A stretch of 64,000 nt of DNA from Siderastrea radians. Its lineage: Eukaryota; Cnidaria; Anthozoa; Scleractinia; Rhizangiidae. The notes under the pieces were generated by a model, which was given only the letters and a program-made list of their open reading frames with translations, had not been told where the DNA came from and ran no database searches. Made by a program: the position numbers and the translations under genes. The DNA lies in assembly GCA_964017195.1 (NCBI GenBank), contig OZ024890.1, positions 64,895,867-64,959,866 of the forward strand, read 5' to 3'. This document shows positions 10,142 to 21,309 of the stretch, piece after piece (the first letter of the stretch is position 1; each line of letters begins with the position of its first letter).

Positions 10142-10417
10142 TATATGAAAAACTACTAACGCCTCGGAATGGCTTTAAAAAATCCTTAGTATCATAGGTT
10201 GCCCTTTTTCGAATTGCCAATAATTTTTGAATATGATTTCGTAATCAACTGTTGAATATGGCAACGAAGACAGTATTTGAATAAAACATTGGAATTTAAT
10301 CCTGTTAACGTCAGGCGGTACCTTTTAGCTAGAAAAGCACATTAAAAAAATGTACCATTCTTTGATGTAAGGGACAAAACATTTTAACCCATTTCGATTT
10401 CAGTGAGTTCCTAAGAA

Positions 10418-11358
10418 AAGGTACGTTTTTTCTTGGGGGGGGAGGGCTGGGGCCTCAGAGGGGAGGGTCAACAGTGAAAGTGAAAGTGAGCACCAAAAGG
10501 GAGGGCCATACCTCATGTGAGCTATTCAAGGGAGGGTCACACATCTTTTCGAGAATTTTTTAATGAAAATTTTTGTGATGTTGCTTTCCCTTTTTCTTAC
10601 AGATTAAGTTTTTCTTTTCACCAACTTTGATTTAATTTGGTGTTTTATTATAGGTACTAGGTTACATTTCTACATGTATATTATGCCATGGCACATAGTT
10701 TTTCTCGGAGGACTTTTCCATCCGTATCGAGAAGTACTTGACTCAGGTATCGTTTCTTCAGCCTCTTGCTGTTGGCTATCCGCTGCCTGATCTCCTGAGT
10801 CGTTTAGTTCTAAAGAGTTACTAGTAGATCCAACAATGCGCTCTACCCAGTGTCGGAAATGTAGGAAATATTTGTTTTTGAGAGGCGGATTTCGCATGCT
10901 AAACAAATAAACCTTTCTGTTAGAATAACCAACAGCAATGCCGGCTAGTCAGAGAAAGAAGCGCGTGTATTTTCCCTTAGATATTTTATGTTCAAAACTT
11001 AATTTATAATACCCAAATACTTCCATATTCAAACTTCAGCTATAAAACGTAAATATCCCAAACCAGGTCCTGCCCAAACTGATTGTTCCCATTTTCCTTG
11101 TTTCAGCGCGCACACATTTAATATCGAGGTATATTCATATTCAAACACTTTGCGTTCACAAACGAAACGTTCTGAGGTTTCCACAGCATGGAACATACCA
11201 TGTAGTAGTGAGGGGAGGGTCGCACTTTTGTCAGTCACCTAAAGGTGGGGGGTCAGGAGTTTTTTAATTAAAACGCAAGGGAGGGCCAACACTTTTTTTG
11301 GGAAAAAAAAATACCAAAATTCCCCAGCCCTCCCCCCCCCCAAGAAAAAACGTACCTT
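10418..11358. mobile_element. 0.94-kb TIR element with poly-G/poly-C ends
   Basis: Left end AAGGTACGTTTTTTCTTGGG runs into a G tract, AGGGCTGGGG follows, and the right end is its reverse complement ending at CGTACCTT. Sub-terminal copies of GGGAGGGTCRCAC occur on both sides. Two minus-strand open frames lie inside. No transposase motif was seen. Confidence 0.75.
10670..10906 (-). CDS. candidate exon inside TIR element, unknown
   Basis: A minus-strand open frame with coding-like composition: FRHWVERIVGSTSNSLELN, then an acidic Q/E-rich stretch (DSQQQEAEETIPESS), then KSPPRKT. No ATG opens it (the track start is not ATG). It may be an exon of the element's lost protein or of a captured gene; I cannot name a family. 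Confidence 0.2.
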   Translation of the reverse strand: MFSMRNPPLKNKYFLHFRHWVERIVGSTSNSLELNDSGDQAADSQQQEAEETIPESSTSRYGWKSPPRKTMCHGIIYM

Positions 11359-11359
11359 C

Positions 11360-12381
11360 CCTAAAGTTACGTCCCTCTCGGACACACCGGCTGCAAATGT
11401 TTTTTGTTTTTCATACTGTTAATAGCTCTAGACTGAATAAAATGATTAATTTTTTCTCCAGATGTTTTGATTGTCCTTTATACTTATGAAGAAGATATAA
11501 ATTCTTTCATTTATTTTCTAATCATTTCTTTAGTCAAATATAAACCCACTTCGATACATTTGCCAGAACTAAATGTTTCGTTTCTTTTTTTCGTTCACCT
11601 GGTTATTCAGTATAGTTCTTTGCACAAGGTTTTCCAGTTATCAAAATACCTTCTGCTTTTTGCAGGTTAAAAAAAGTGGACACCGATGGAGCGTGCCCGA
11701 AACATACCCGAAAATGAAATATTATACGGCAAAAATTGTACGATGACAAGCTAAGCAGTAGCATTTTGAGGAAATATTTGCACTTGTGCATTTGACCGAC
11801 CACTTGAACTCACAAAATTAATTTAAAAAATTAAGACTCACGAAAGTATAAAGTAAAGTTTTCAAATATCGCCTTAATGTTAGCGAAATTAGCTGTCAAT
11901 GAACTTCTCTACTGTGAAGGAAATGCATTAATCAACGAATTGCCGATATTTTTAGAGTTTGAAGGATTATTTTCTTAATGTAAATAGCTTGTTTTTTTAA
12001 CGGAATTAGTCTTTGTCACTCAACTGAGTTAAGTAATCGGATTCATAGATTTAGAGCTTTGATTTTGAGAATGAAACGAACTTCAAAACAGTATAAAAGT
12101 AACAACAACATTTGCACGGTAACTGTTAATTAAAGTGGAGTAAATATTAATTTGCGGAAATCAAAGTGGAGGTTATACAGTTGATGGATCTTTTTACGAA
12201 TCGTAAAAGGATTCGCAAAGATTGAAAAAATAAAACTCGCACAAAATTCATGCCATGTTTTAGCTGAAGGGAAAAAATCACAACATCTAAAAGCAAAACA
12301 GTTACCAAAATCAGTTCAAGATAAACTTTGTCGATAAATAAACTCGAAGAGTCCCGGCATCTGACATTATGCCTTTTGCGA
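11360..12381. other. non-coding, nothing recognised
   Basis: AT-rich region downstream of the minus-strand gene at 13056-12382; probably includes its 3' untranslated region, though I see no convincing poly-A signal. Confidence 0.4.
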
Positions 12382-13056
12382 TTAACGTCCTGTTTCTACA
12401 GGGGAAAGCCGGCTACATCCTTCTCCTTTGGAACCGCGTGAATAGGCATTGCTATCGGTTGAACATGCTTTGGCGGTAGGAACTTTCTCTTCGACCACTC
12501 CAAAACCAACGGGGTACGCACTACCGGCACGCGTCGGTGAAACGTCGTCGTTGTTGTTGTTAGTCGGATTGGAGCGCCTTTCTTCCTTGTTTTCTCCATA
12601 ACTGCTACTTTCATCTCTCTGATATTTGACATGCTTTCCCGACGAAGATGAAGAAGTAGCATTAAGGTGAACATGTTTTGGTTTCGAGTACGAAGTCGAT
12701 GGCATCTCCACTGATTTCAGATATTGCCCGTTGCTGTTCTTCATAATGTTTGTCGTCTTTTCCCTTCCTTCCCCGGCAGGCCGTTTACCTTTGTCTTTCG
12801 TTTTCTTCATGCTTGGGTCGTATTCAACTGGAGTTGATGCCAGCCAGGAAAAGGAACGAGTCACCTTCGTTTCGGAAGGCTGTCCTTGGCTTGTGCTGCC
12901 AGGCTTTGCTTTGTCTTCGTTCGCTACTTCCTCCCTTGCTTGTGGTCTTGCACTCTCGGCCGTTCCACTCGGACTTGCGTCTGCTCTAGACTTCTTGGGG
13001 GAGTCATCATTTCTGTCAGTCAACGATGCACGCATTTTCGAACTAAATGACCCCAT
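12382..13056 (-). CDS. putative N-myristoylated, disordered protein
   Basis: A single-exon frame of 224 residues from the ATG at 13056 to the TAA at 12382-12384. The N-terminus MGSFSSKMR fits the myristoylation consensus (Gly2, Ser6, basic residue 7), as in MARCKS-type proteins, so membrane attachment is plausible. The rest is low complexity and rich in Ser, Lys, Glu and Asn, with a Ser run (about residues 135-139), an Asn run (NNNN, about 167-170) and basic patches (MKKTKDKGKRP). No folded domain is visible. A MARCKS-like effector domain with basic-plus-Phe residues is not evident. The length and ATG favour a real gene, but an unspliced chance frame cannot be excluded. Confidence 0.5.
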   Translation of the reverse strand: MGSFSSKMRASLTDRNDDSPKKSRADASPSGTAESARPQAREEVANEDKAKPGSTSQGQPSETKVTRSFSWLASTPVEYDPSMKKTKDKGKRPAGEGREKTTNIMKNSNGQYLKSVEMPSTSYSKPKHVHLNATSSSSSGKHVKYQRDESSSYGENKEERRSNPTNNNNDDVSPTRAGSAYPVGFGVVEEKVPTAKACSTDSNAYSRGSKGEGCSRLSPVETGR

Positions 13057-14072
13057 TACCTTCGATGTGTCTTAAAGATCAATTTGATGTTGACAACACA
13101 GCACAGCACAGAGCAAGAAAAACTATGATCGGTCACGATTTAATTCTCGTTGGTTAATTACGTAAATTGCTCATTTGTGTCGGCAAGTTAAAGTTAACTT
13201 GAAGAGAAGCGCCCGTCATTTAAAAACAAAAGCAAGAAAAAGATTGCGCCAAATTTGGAAATTACCACCAAATATGGCTTTTCTCCCAATTTGGAGAAAA
13301 TGCCCGAGACAAAGCAAATGCATTTAGGGCTCTCCAAACCACACTAATGAAATGATAGATTATGATCGCAAAAGTAGCATTTTATGATTCAGGAATGGTC
13401 TCATTTTCCCATAATTATGTCTAATATTAGTCTTTTATCAATATATGATATTAAAAGTGAAAACTGTAAACAAATATATACCAATAAAAAGACATATCTG
13501 CGGATTTCTAACCGTAGGGAGCCAAAACAAACAAGCAAATAAACAACTCAGTCATGAGAAGAAACAACACATAGACATCTCAGGCAACGTCACCGGGATT
13601 TTCAGCGTTTTGGGTGAAAAATGTGCTGAAATTTGAATTAAATACCTTTCCTGTTACGCGAAATGCACTTAGAACATCAAGAAAAAGGAAAATATTTCAA
13701 AGGGAGAACAAACTATAATGACTTTCTGACAATTTCCCAAAGAATAGATGAAAAACTTGAAAACAATAACTTAGGCGTGTTAAGGCGTGGCTGAGAGCCT
13801 AATTTGCATAAAATCTGAAGACAGTCGTAATTTTCAAGAAGTTTACCGAAAACAGCCTCAAACTTGGCAACAGCAGAAACTTGATGACCGTAAACAGTTT
13901 AGTTTAAGTGCCGAACATTTGCGTCACGTGACCCGTTATCATTGTTTCCTTACACGAAACGAAATTGAAAAAGGCCTGTTGAATGAGTATATAATGAATA
14001 ACCATTGAAACGTCAACGTGATTGCATGGTACTATTGTACATTAATCTGTTAAAAGGGTCACATAACACAGC
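13057..14072. other. non-coding, nothing recognised
   Basis: Upstream side of the 13056 minus-strand frame and left flank of the second Penelope-like element. Open frames here lack ATG or coding character. Confidence 0.4.
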
Positions 14073-14456
14073 TTGTGTAAAATGGGGGTGACAGGCCTGC
14101 ACGACCCACGCTCGTGTTTTAGCCGTTCTCATAACTTTGCTCTCACGAGTATATCTTTTAAGGACCGTCCTTTCTTATATGATATTAAAGGCGGTTCCTT
14201 AAAGATTTCGTTGAGTAATGGTTGTTTTTTTAATCAAATGCCATTTGTTCATGATGATCTGTTTTAAATTGGGCACTGATGGTTGATATTGCGTTACAAA
14301 AGGCAAGATTCTTTTATTCTTGCTGCGTTTTTGTTGGAGGGCTAGCTTTCTGTCTTCAAAGTTTACTTCTGAAAGTATATTTTGTATAAAACTTTCTGGG
14401 TAACCTCTCTCTTGGAGTTGTTATTTGAAGTTTTTGATCATCTCTTCAAATAATGT

Positions 14457-16438
14457 CTAAGAAGAGTTTGTTCTCAATAGTCTCAAAGCCTCCCCTTTAA
14501 TGAAACCTCTTTTGACACCGGGTGGGTGGCATGAGGGAAAATGTGTATACTGAAATGTTTCAGTGGGTTTGAAATGCGTGCGTACATCAAGTACTGCGGC
14601 TTTTTTGAATCTTTCGCCTTTGTATACGTTAGTATCCAAGAACGTCGTTTCTGTTTCAGATATTTCAGCCGTAAATTTGATTGTAGGGTGGTGTTTATTT
14701 GCTTGCTCAATGAACTTACTTATTTCATCTCTGCTAACGTTCCAGAGTGAAAAAATATCATCTATGAAACGTTTCCAAAGGAGCGGTTTTATCACGCTTT
14801 GGCTTAGAATGTCTGTTTCAACTTTCGCCATGAAAATGTTGGCAAAGGCAACTGCCATTTTAGTGCCCATGGCGGTTCCGTGTGTCTGTAGATAGTTTTT
14901 TCCATTAAATTGGAAGGAATTTTCCTGTAGGATAAGCCCTAGCACTCGTTCTAGTAGTGGCGTGGGGATGGGAACTTTATTTTGATAAAAGGAGACGTAT
15001 GCTTTGCATACGGTTTGGATCCCCTCTTCTTGTGGTATATTTGTATAAAGGCTCGTGACGTCCATTGAGACAAGTAACGCCTTCGTACCTTCGTTCTTTC
15101 AATGAAGTTAATGAAGGCGGTTGTATCTTTTAGGTACGACTTCTGTTGTTGTGCAATAGGCTGAAGTAGTTTGTCAACAAAAGCTGATAGTTTCTCTGTT
15201 GGACCTTCACACCCTGATATAATAGGTCTGCCAGTTCGAACTGGTTTATGTATTTTTGTTAGGGTGTAGAACACTGGAGTTCGAGGCGGATTTGGTGTTT
15301 GACAAAGCCATGTTTTAGTCATTTCGTCTATGTGGTTTCTGCGGTAGAGTTCGTTAATGAGTTGTGTAACCTTGCGGTTTGTCTCCCTTACCATTGGCTG
15401 TTCAAGTGGCATGTAGTGGTCTTTTTTGTTTAGTTGGATTTGACCTTCATTTATCTTATCTTGTTTGCTCAGAACCACAGTCGTTGTGCCTTTGTCCGCT
15501 TTTTTGAGATTTATTTCATTGTTAGTTTTTAGCGCTTTAAGCGCCTCGCGTTCTTTAGGCGGTAGGTTATTTTTTGGCTTTGTGAGTTTGACCTCTGCTA
15601 GTTGCGTCCTAACCTCCTCTAAATAGCTTTCAAGGGCTACTGATGGTTGGACTGGTGGTTTCCACGTTGATTTGACGTGAAAAGGGTGAGGTTCCTTATC
15701 TTGCCCGTGAAAAATGTAACGCAGTCTCATTCTCCTTGCAAAATTGTCATAGTCAAACAAGGGTTGTTTTCTTATTTGCGTTTCTTTTGTTATTGGGCAA
15801 GGGACAAATTTTAACCCTTTTGCTAATAGATCGATTTGGTCGTTGGTGAGTTCTTGGTTTGAGAGGTTTTTGATGTGTTTCTCATTTGCCTCTAATTGGG
15901 CATTAAGTTGTTTTTTGTTTTTCTTTTGTTTGCGTACTTTGCGCTTTCTGTTTCTTAATCGTTTTTCGGATTGTTTCCGTTTGGTCCCTTTTACGGTGTC
16001 AGAGTCAGATAATAGACATGTGTACTGTTCAACATGTTTATTTTCCATATTTTGCAGTGTTGACAACAGTTCGCCGAACTTGGATATTTTAGTTTGGATG
16101 CTTTCAGCTAGCTTATTTACATTACTGAGTGTGACAATGTTTTCGCTAGGCGCCGAATGCGCTTGTTTCTTTTTTGCGAAACTCTTATTTACAACAGTGC
16201 CTGTTGCGGTTTTCTTTGGAACTCTCGGTCGTTTTTCTTTCTGGAGCTCGCTTCTGAAGCGATCGCACTCACGATAATGAAATCGCGTAAGAGCCTTAAC
16301 GCACTCTTGTTGTGCGTTTTTCCTTATTCGACTAATGTCATTTTTAAGTTCATTGTCCGCTCTTATTCGAGCTCTTGCCTTGTAGCGTAGATCTTCTGGG
16401 CAAGTTCCTTTTTCAGTGTGCCTTTTGAGTTTCTTCAT
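14457..16438 (-). pseudogene. PLE reverse transcriptase, frameshifted
   Basis: Two overlapping minus-strand frames form one protein. The first, from the ATG at 16438, has a long Lys/Arg-rich N-terminal region and the PLE signature FYTLTKIHKP...GRPIISGCEG. The second, ending at 14457, has RT motif A (MDVTSLYTNIP), motif B (THGTAMGTKMA), motif C with the catalytic FIDDIF, and FLDTNVYKG. The break is an 8-bp tandem duplication (CCTTCGTA/CCTTCGTT, 15080-15095), which shifts the frame between FINFIE and motif A. A nonsense codon then cuts off the thumb region, which still reads on after it (QERGYPESF). The reading frame upstream of 16438 stays open for about 120 bp without another ATG. Confidence 0.85.
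15080..15095 (+). repeat. 8-bp tandem duplication causing RT frameshift
   Basis: CCTTCGTA is followed by CCTTCGTT. Removing one unit joins the two RT frames in phase, so the duplication is the likely lesion. Confidence 0.75.
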
Positions 16439-16994
16439 CGCCTGCTCAGCATGGAAGAGTTTTTCTTCCGTGGACCAGTTGACTTGACTGTGGCGGCGTT
16501 TTCTAGTCTGAAAAGGACGTGTTCTAGGCTCTCTGGATTTCGTATGTTTCGGTGGCGTCTTTTAGCACGAGGAGATACTTGGCTGCTGGGAAGCTCCTCC
16601 TCACTGCCTTCGTTATTGTCACAACTACAAACATGAGAGGCTGAAAAACAGTATCAAGTTCCTAAACGAGCCAGACTCAACGTACCTAGTATGCTGAAAG
16701 TGGCATAGAAACCACATTTAGTCGCTTAAAAAATGATCCGAGGTCAAATTTAACTGAGAATAACAAACAGTGCGCGCAAGCCGCAAGAATCCAACGGTTA
16801 TCAGAAAAATCTTGTTATGACCTCGAGATCAAAGTCTAAAAATGCGACGTTTAAGTTGAAATGGCTCAATTCAGTAACCATTTAAAAATCCTCCTTACTA
16901 AACCCACTACAAGAATACAAGAAGCAAAATTGGTCGAAAGACCGAGACGAAAACGTGAAGTAGGAGTCGTGCAGGCCTCCCAACACCATTTTAT

Positions 16995-17823
16995 AACTAT
17001 CTACAGACACACGGAACCGCCATGGGCAATAAAATGGCAGTTGCCTTTGCCAACATTTTCATGGCGAAAGTTGAAACAGACATTCTAAGCCAAAGCGTGA
17101 TAAAACCGCTCCTTTGGAAACGTTTCATAGATGACATTTTTTCACTCTGGAACGTTAGCAGAGATGAAATAAGTAAGTTCATTGAGCAAGCAAATAAACA
17201 CCACCCTACAATCAAATTTACGGCTGAAATATCTGAAACAGAAACGACGTTCTTGGATACTAACGTATACAAAGGCGAAAGATTAAAAAAAGCCGCAGTA
17301 CTTGATGTGCGCACGCATTTCAAACCCACTGAAACATTTCAGTATACACATTTTTCCTCATGCCACCCACCCGGTGTCAAAAGAGGTTTCATTAAAGGGG
17401 AGGCTTTGAGACTATTGAGAACAAAACTCTTCTAAGACATTATTTGAAGAGATGATCAAAAGCTTCAAAAAACAGAACTCCAAGAGAGAGGTTACCCAGA
17501 ACGTTTTATACAAAATACACTTTCAGAAGTAAACTTTGAAGACAGAAAGCTAGCCCTCCAACAAAAACGCAGGGAGAATAAAAGAATCTTGCCTATTGTA
17601 ACGCAATATCAACCATCAGTGCCCAATTTAAAACAGATCATCATGAACAAATGGCATTTGATTAAAAAACAACCATTACTCAACGAAATCTTTAAGGAAC
17701 CGCCTTTAATATCATATAAGAAAGGACGGTCCTTAAAAGATATACTCGTGAGAGCAAAGTTATGAGAACGGCTAAAACACGAGCGTGGGAGTCGTGCAGG
17801 CCTGTCACCCCCATTTTACACAA
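16995..17823 (+). pseudogene. inverted 5'-truncated PLE RT copy
   Basis: Starts inside RT motif B (after YLQTHGTAMG) and keeps motif C (FIDDIF) and the FKPTETFQYTHF block. It differs from the main copy at a few residues (MGNK for MGTK, GERLKK for GERFKK, HFSS for HFPS). An extra A near 17425 shifts the frame into a stop at 17433-17435. The thumb then reads open in another frame (GYPERFI..., ALQQKRRENKRIL) to a stop at about 17763. The lesions differ from those of the main copy, so the two halves decayed separately. Confidence 0.8.
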
Positions 17824-18599
17824 TTAATATCTACTTAATACAAGAAATATTTTTACTATTCGGGACACATATTGGCTGCATTTAATAAGGCAAATAATAC
17901 TGTATGCTTTTTTCCAGGCCAAAGTTAAGCATCCGTGGCCCATTTCCATGTACCTTTTTGTCGAAACTATGACGTCATCAGACACGTGAACACAATGAGC
18001 AAACCTTAAGGACATTAAATGCTTTTTGCTGTGAACTGCTTCCATTGGGAAAAATAATTTACTTCGCGGGCGGGGGTTTGGGCAAAGAAAGCCGTAATGT
18101 AACATACGGAACCATTATTTTTGGGTTTCCTTTGATCCTAAAACACAGATAACTATGCCCCTTTAATAGGGTACGTAGACTTTCAATTATGTTTCTGTAC
18201 AATTTTGATATTTTATAAAAATTATGGTACAGTCCCATACAAATCGATATATAATTATTTCACCTTTGAGACGACTTTTGTGAGCCTGGGCTCCTTGTGC
18301 TTTAACAAAATTTGCCAGCCTATCACCTGCAATCTTGTTCAACGGAGCAGGCGGATGTACACAGGCTAGTTTGGCTTTATTTTTTCAGAAACTAATATAA
18401 AATAAATCCGGCTTGAAAAACGACAAAATTTCATTTATCTCCAAAGTTTCTTTGCTTCTCAGCAAAGCAGTTTCTGAGCTTTATACCTAGAATCATTCAG
18501 TTGAATTGCAGATCTTTTTACCCATCAAAAGCTGACATTGCGAATGTTAGCCCTTTGTTAGAACGAATCAAGGCAGTGTCCGTTGTATGTGGTTTATAT
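17824..18599. other. non-coding, nothing recognised
   Basis: No gene-like frame; nothing repetitive recognised. Confidence 0.4.
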
Positions 18600-18705
18600 A
18601 ACCCACAGTTGAGTGTTTAAAGTAATTTGTGTTTGCTGTGGTGTTGTTGTGTTACGCTCTGTCGTTATTAACCTGCCAATTAGAAGTAATACCAAAACCT
18701 GCGCC
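18600..18705. mobile_element. decayed MITE fragment (GAGYGSTTTTCAA family)
   Basis: CAGTTGAGTGTTTAAAGTAATTTGTGTTTGCTGTGG and the following GTTACGCTCTGT match the left part of the element at 9851-10141 with many substitutions. Confidence 0.5.
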
Positions 18706-18837
18706 AACCCCACTCCCCAGGTGCCCCGAAGATGGGGTGTCAAATAGTCCAGTTTCAACTTTACCAAGACCGCGACCAAGACGCGGTTTTACTGAGTAAG
18801 TCAAGTCCGAAGATAGAGATGCACAAATACCAGCCTC

Positions 18838-20183
18838 AGGGAGCGTGCAATAATTATCAGGAGCGGGGGGGGGGGGGGAAGGGGGACTGAAAAACCAGAG
18901 GGGGAGCACCATGTAAACTCATGGCCATAGGAAGGGGGATGACATATAAATTTCTATCTGAAGGAGCAGGGGGGGGAGGGTAGTATCTAATTTTCGTATG
19001 GGCAAGCTGACTTAAAGATTCAAATACCGCTTATTTCTCAATATCAGTAATACTCATTTCTTTCTGGGAGCGATTTAATATGAATAAGACGATTTACATG
19101 TGTTCAAAAACAGCAATTTAACAAAGAACTAACGGTAATTAGTACCAGAGCCATGAGCAGTTTACCTATCTGGTCACATGGCATTTTAGCTCATTTATAA
19201 TTAACACAACAGGGGCGGATCCAGGATCTCAAGAAGGGAGTTTTCTATTATAAGAAATAACCAACAGAGGGAGAGTCCCCTCCTTAAGAATTAACATTAA
19301 ATGTATAGAAATTCGCTTGCAAATCCTCTTGTGAGTCTTGCAAACAGGAAGGATGGTCATCAGGGGTACCTGGAAATTGGTTTCCTGTTCCCGATCTCAG
19401 TGATACCAGAGCATCATCGCGCGGATACATTCCTAGCATTAGTGATCAAATCGACCAGCTTCTTCCTAGCGTACAGGTGAAGCGATTGTTTGTCTCTGGG
19501 AAACTAACTTCTTCTAACAGCAACGAACTGCAGAAGGTGTGCAAGGACTTCGTGGATGACGAGAGTGCCTGAAAGAGTTTTGTGCAACACCAAGAGGTTC
19601 TTGCATTAAAGGCACAAAAAAGAGCAGCCGAAAGAAACACACTGCCAAACATTGCCTGGAACGACGAGCACCAAGTCAGCTCGGTGACTGCAAACAAGTT
19701 AAGACTGTACCTTAACCAGCGTCATTTACAAGTTAGTGGAGGGAAAGCGGCACTAGTAGCTCGTGATCTGCGTTATGTTCGTGCTGGTCAAGACCCACTG
19801 GAAACCGAGGTTAATGACACAACTAGTGACTCGGGGCTGCAATCTAGTGATTCAAACAGACGAACCAGACAACTCAGAAGACGATGTGCAATAAGACTAT
19901 TCGGAAATGGACGGATTTTTCAAACAGCGTTTAATATGAGGTACTGTTTGTCCCAGACGCTGATGTCGAACGCGTTACAGTACAAAGCAAGTAGTGAAAA
20001 ATCAGGTATATTTAAGCTTTTACTACAAATGTAGGTGGGGGGGGGCTGGTCATAATTTTTGGGAGATCAGGAGGGGGATCAGACCTAACTTGCCTTGGTT
20101 GGCAGGGGGGGCACTACATAATATTTCTCTATGTGCGGCCCATTTTTCAGCCCTCCCCTCCCGATAATTATTGCACAGTCCCT
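18838..20183. mobile_element. 1.35-kb TIR element carrying a SAP-domain relic
   Basis: Ends are AGGGAGCGTGCAATAATTAT and the near-complement ATAATTATTGCACAGTCCCT. Inside both ends are long G-rich or C-rich tracts (for example 14 Gs from about 18866). The middle holds a broken plus-strand frame with a SAP motif. No target duplication is evident. This is probably a DNA transposon that kept part of a gene. Confidence 0.7.
19309..20034 (+). pseudogene. SAP-domain protein relic within TIR element
   Basis: One frame is open over 242 codons except for a TGA at 19570-19572. Early on is a Cys cluster (CKSSCESCKQEGW), then SGVPGNWFPVPDLSDTRASS, then an acidic helix, and after the stop a helical stretch followed by a SAP-type DNA-binding motif at about 19694-19800 (LRLYLNQRHLQVSGGKAAL). 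SAP domains bind AT-rich DNA. No ATG opens the frame at its left end, so upstream exons would be needed. The C-terminal part after about 19850 has less coding character. Confidence 0.55.
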
Positions 20184-20193
20184 TAAAGTGCAG

Positions 20194-20339
20194 GCCCCAG
20201 TTGTTCAAAAGTTGGATAGCGCTATCCACCGGATAAATCTCTATCCACTGAATAACGCAATTGGTTTCCCTAACACTTATCCACTGGATAGTGTTTTATC
20301 AGGTGGATAGCGCTATCCAACTTTGGAGCAACTGGGGCT
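20194..20339. mobile_element. short palindromic MITE (GGATAGCGCTATCC)
   Basis: A 146-bp near-palindrome starting GCCCCAGTTGTTCAAAAGTTG and ending in its complement. Multiple GTGGATAGCGCTATCC-type units sit in both arms. A related fragment is at about 46238-46277 and a diverged relative (GGCCCGGCTGTTCGAAAACC) at about 49405-49445. Confidence 0.8.
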
Positions 20340-21300
20340 AGAATTCTAAAATAAGACAACAAAAAAAAAGTGAGTAGTTCATCTTCTCATTGGTATGTGT
20401 GAATATTTTACTTCAGACTGAGTAAACCTTTACAAATGTGTCTTTGTCTTTTTATCCAGGGGTGTTAGTGAAATCGATACTGGACTATTGCGTCTTTCTG
20501 ATTAATTCACTGCATTGTACCAAATATTATGGGCCACTTTCTGGCTGCAAAGTTTATCAGTCTGTTTGCCTCACGTTACACTGTACTGATAAAACCATTA
20601 AAAAACATCCTGTATTGTTGACTGTGTCGTGACCAATCAGATTCGAGTCCTTCTCTTCCGTGACTGATGAAAACCTTCCCGTTACAAAATCTCGCATTTA
20701 ATTGGTTGACAATCAACATAGGCGTGCATGGTTTTACTACCGCACAATAATTCAAACTGGAGCCTGTTACCCCGTGGTAAGCCTTATGCTCACGAGCAAA
20801 ACTAAACTTTACTTCGACAATTCTCTTTCCCTTGTGTACGGGTGAAGAAATTTTCTTCGACGAGTAACCTTGTGCAGGGCACAATGACTTTTTGATTTAA
20901 TGACTTTTTCGATTCTGGACTGCGCAAGAACAAGAAGAATCCGAGGGGTTGTATAAAAGTGAATGGAATTATGAGAAAATTGATGGCTCTTTTTTCAAGT
21001 TAAAGGGGCGTTTATTTAAAATACGTGGTAGGGGTCGGCTTCGCTACTTCTTTTACGACAAAGAGGTGGAGCGAAAACTGGCTCATACCGATCGAGATTT
21101 GTTGTCAGTCTTTCAGCTGTAATGCAACTAAACGTTAACACGCAAGAGAAGGGTATTGGAACTAACTTTCCACAGATCTTTGCCAAAAGACCTTTGTCGA
21201 CACATCTAAACGAGCAACTTTCACATTCAGTAAGTTTTCTTTTACAAACAAGACTGACATGCCAATTTTCAGCAACGTCCTTTTTTACAGAAAATTGACA
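20340..21300. other. non-coding; one unassigned minus-strand frame
   Basis: A minus-strand frame at 21327-21016 is Cys-rich (about 103 aa) but lacks an ATG at its start and is not recognisable. Otherwise nothing seen. Confidence 0.3.
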
Positions 21301-21309
21301 AATTTGATC

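Larger units (their letters stand above)
14073..17823 (-). mobile_element. Penelope-like retroelement 2, fold-back copy
   Basis: The main copy lies on the minus strand, coding from about 16560 down to about 14110. An inverted, 5'-truncated copy lies on the plus strand at 16995-17823. The arms 14073-14897 and 16995-17823 are near-identical reverse complements that end in TTGTGTAAAATGGGGGTG. Just left of the truncated copy, 16964-16994 repeats the element's own 3' tip (GAGTCGTGCAGGCC), which also occurs at 17788-17802, so this side is a tail joined to a truncated copy. The layout matches PLE 1. The frame ends soon after the RT thumb and no GIY-YIG domain follows. Confidence 0.85.

Noticed and set aside
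12731..13075. 114-aa plus-strand frame rich in Leu/Ser/Phe
   Set aside because: Shadow of the minus-strand 224-aa frame; it looks like a membrane protein only because Lys/Glu codons are read in reverse.
15843..16390. Hydrophobic plus-strand frames over PLE 2
   Set aside because: They arise from the Lys-rich minus-strand RT protein read backwards (Phe/Leu-rich shadow).
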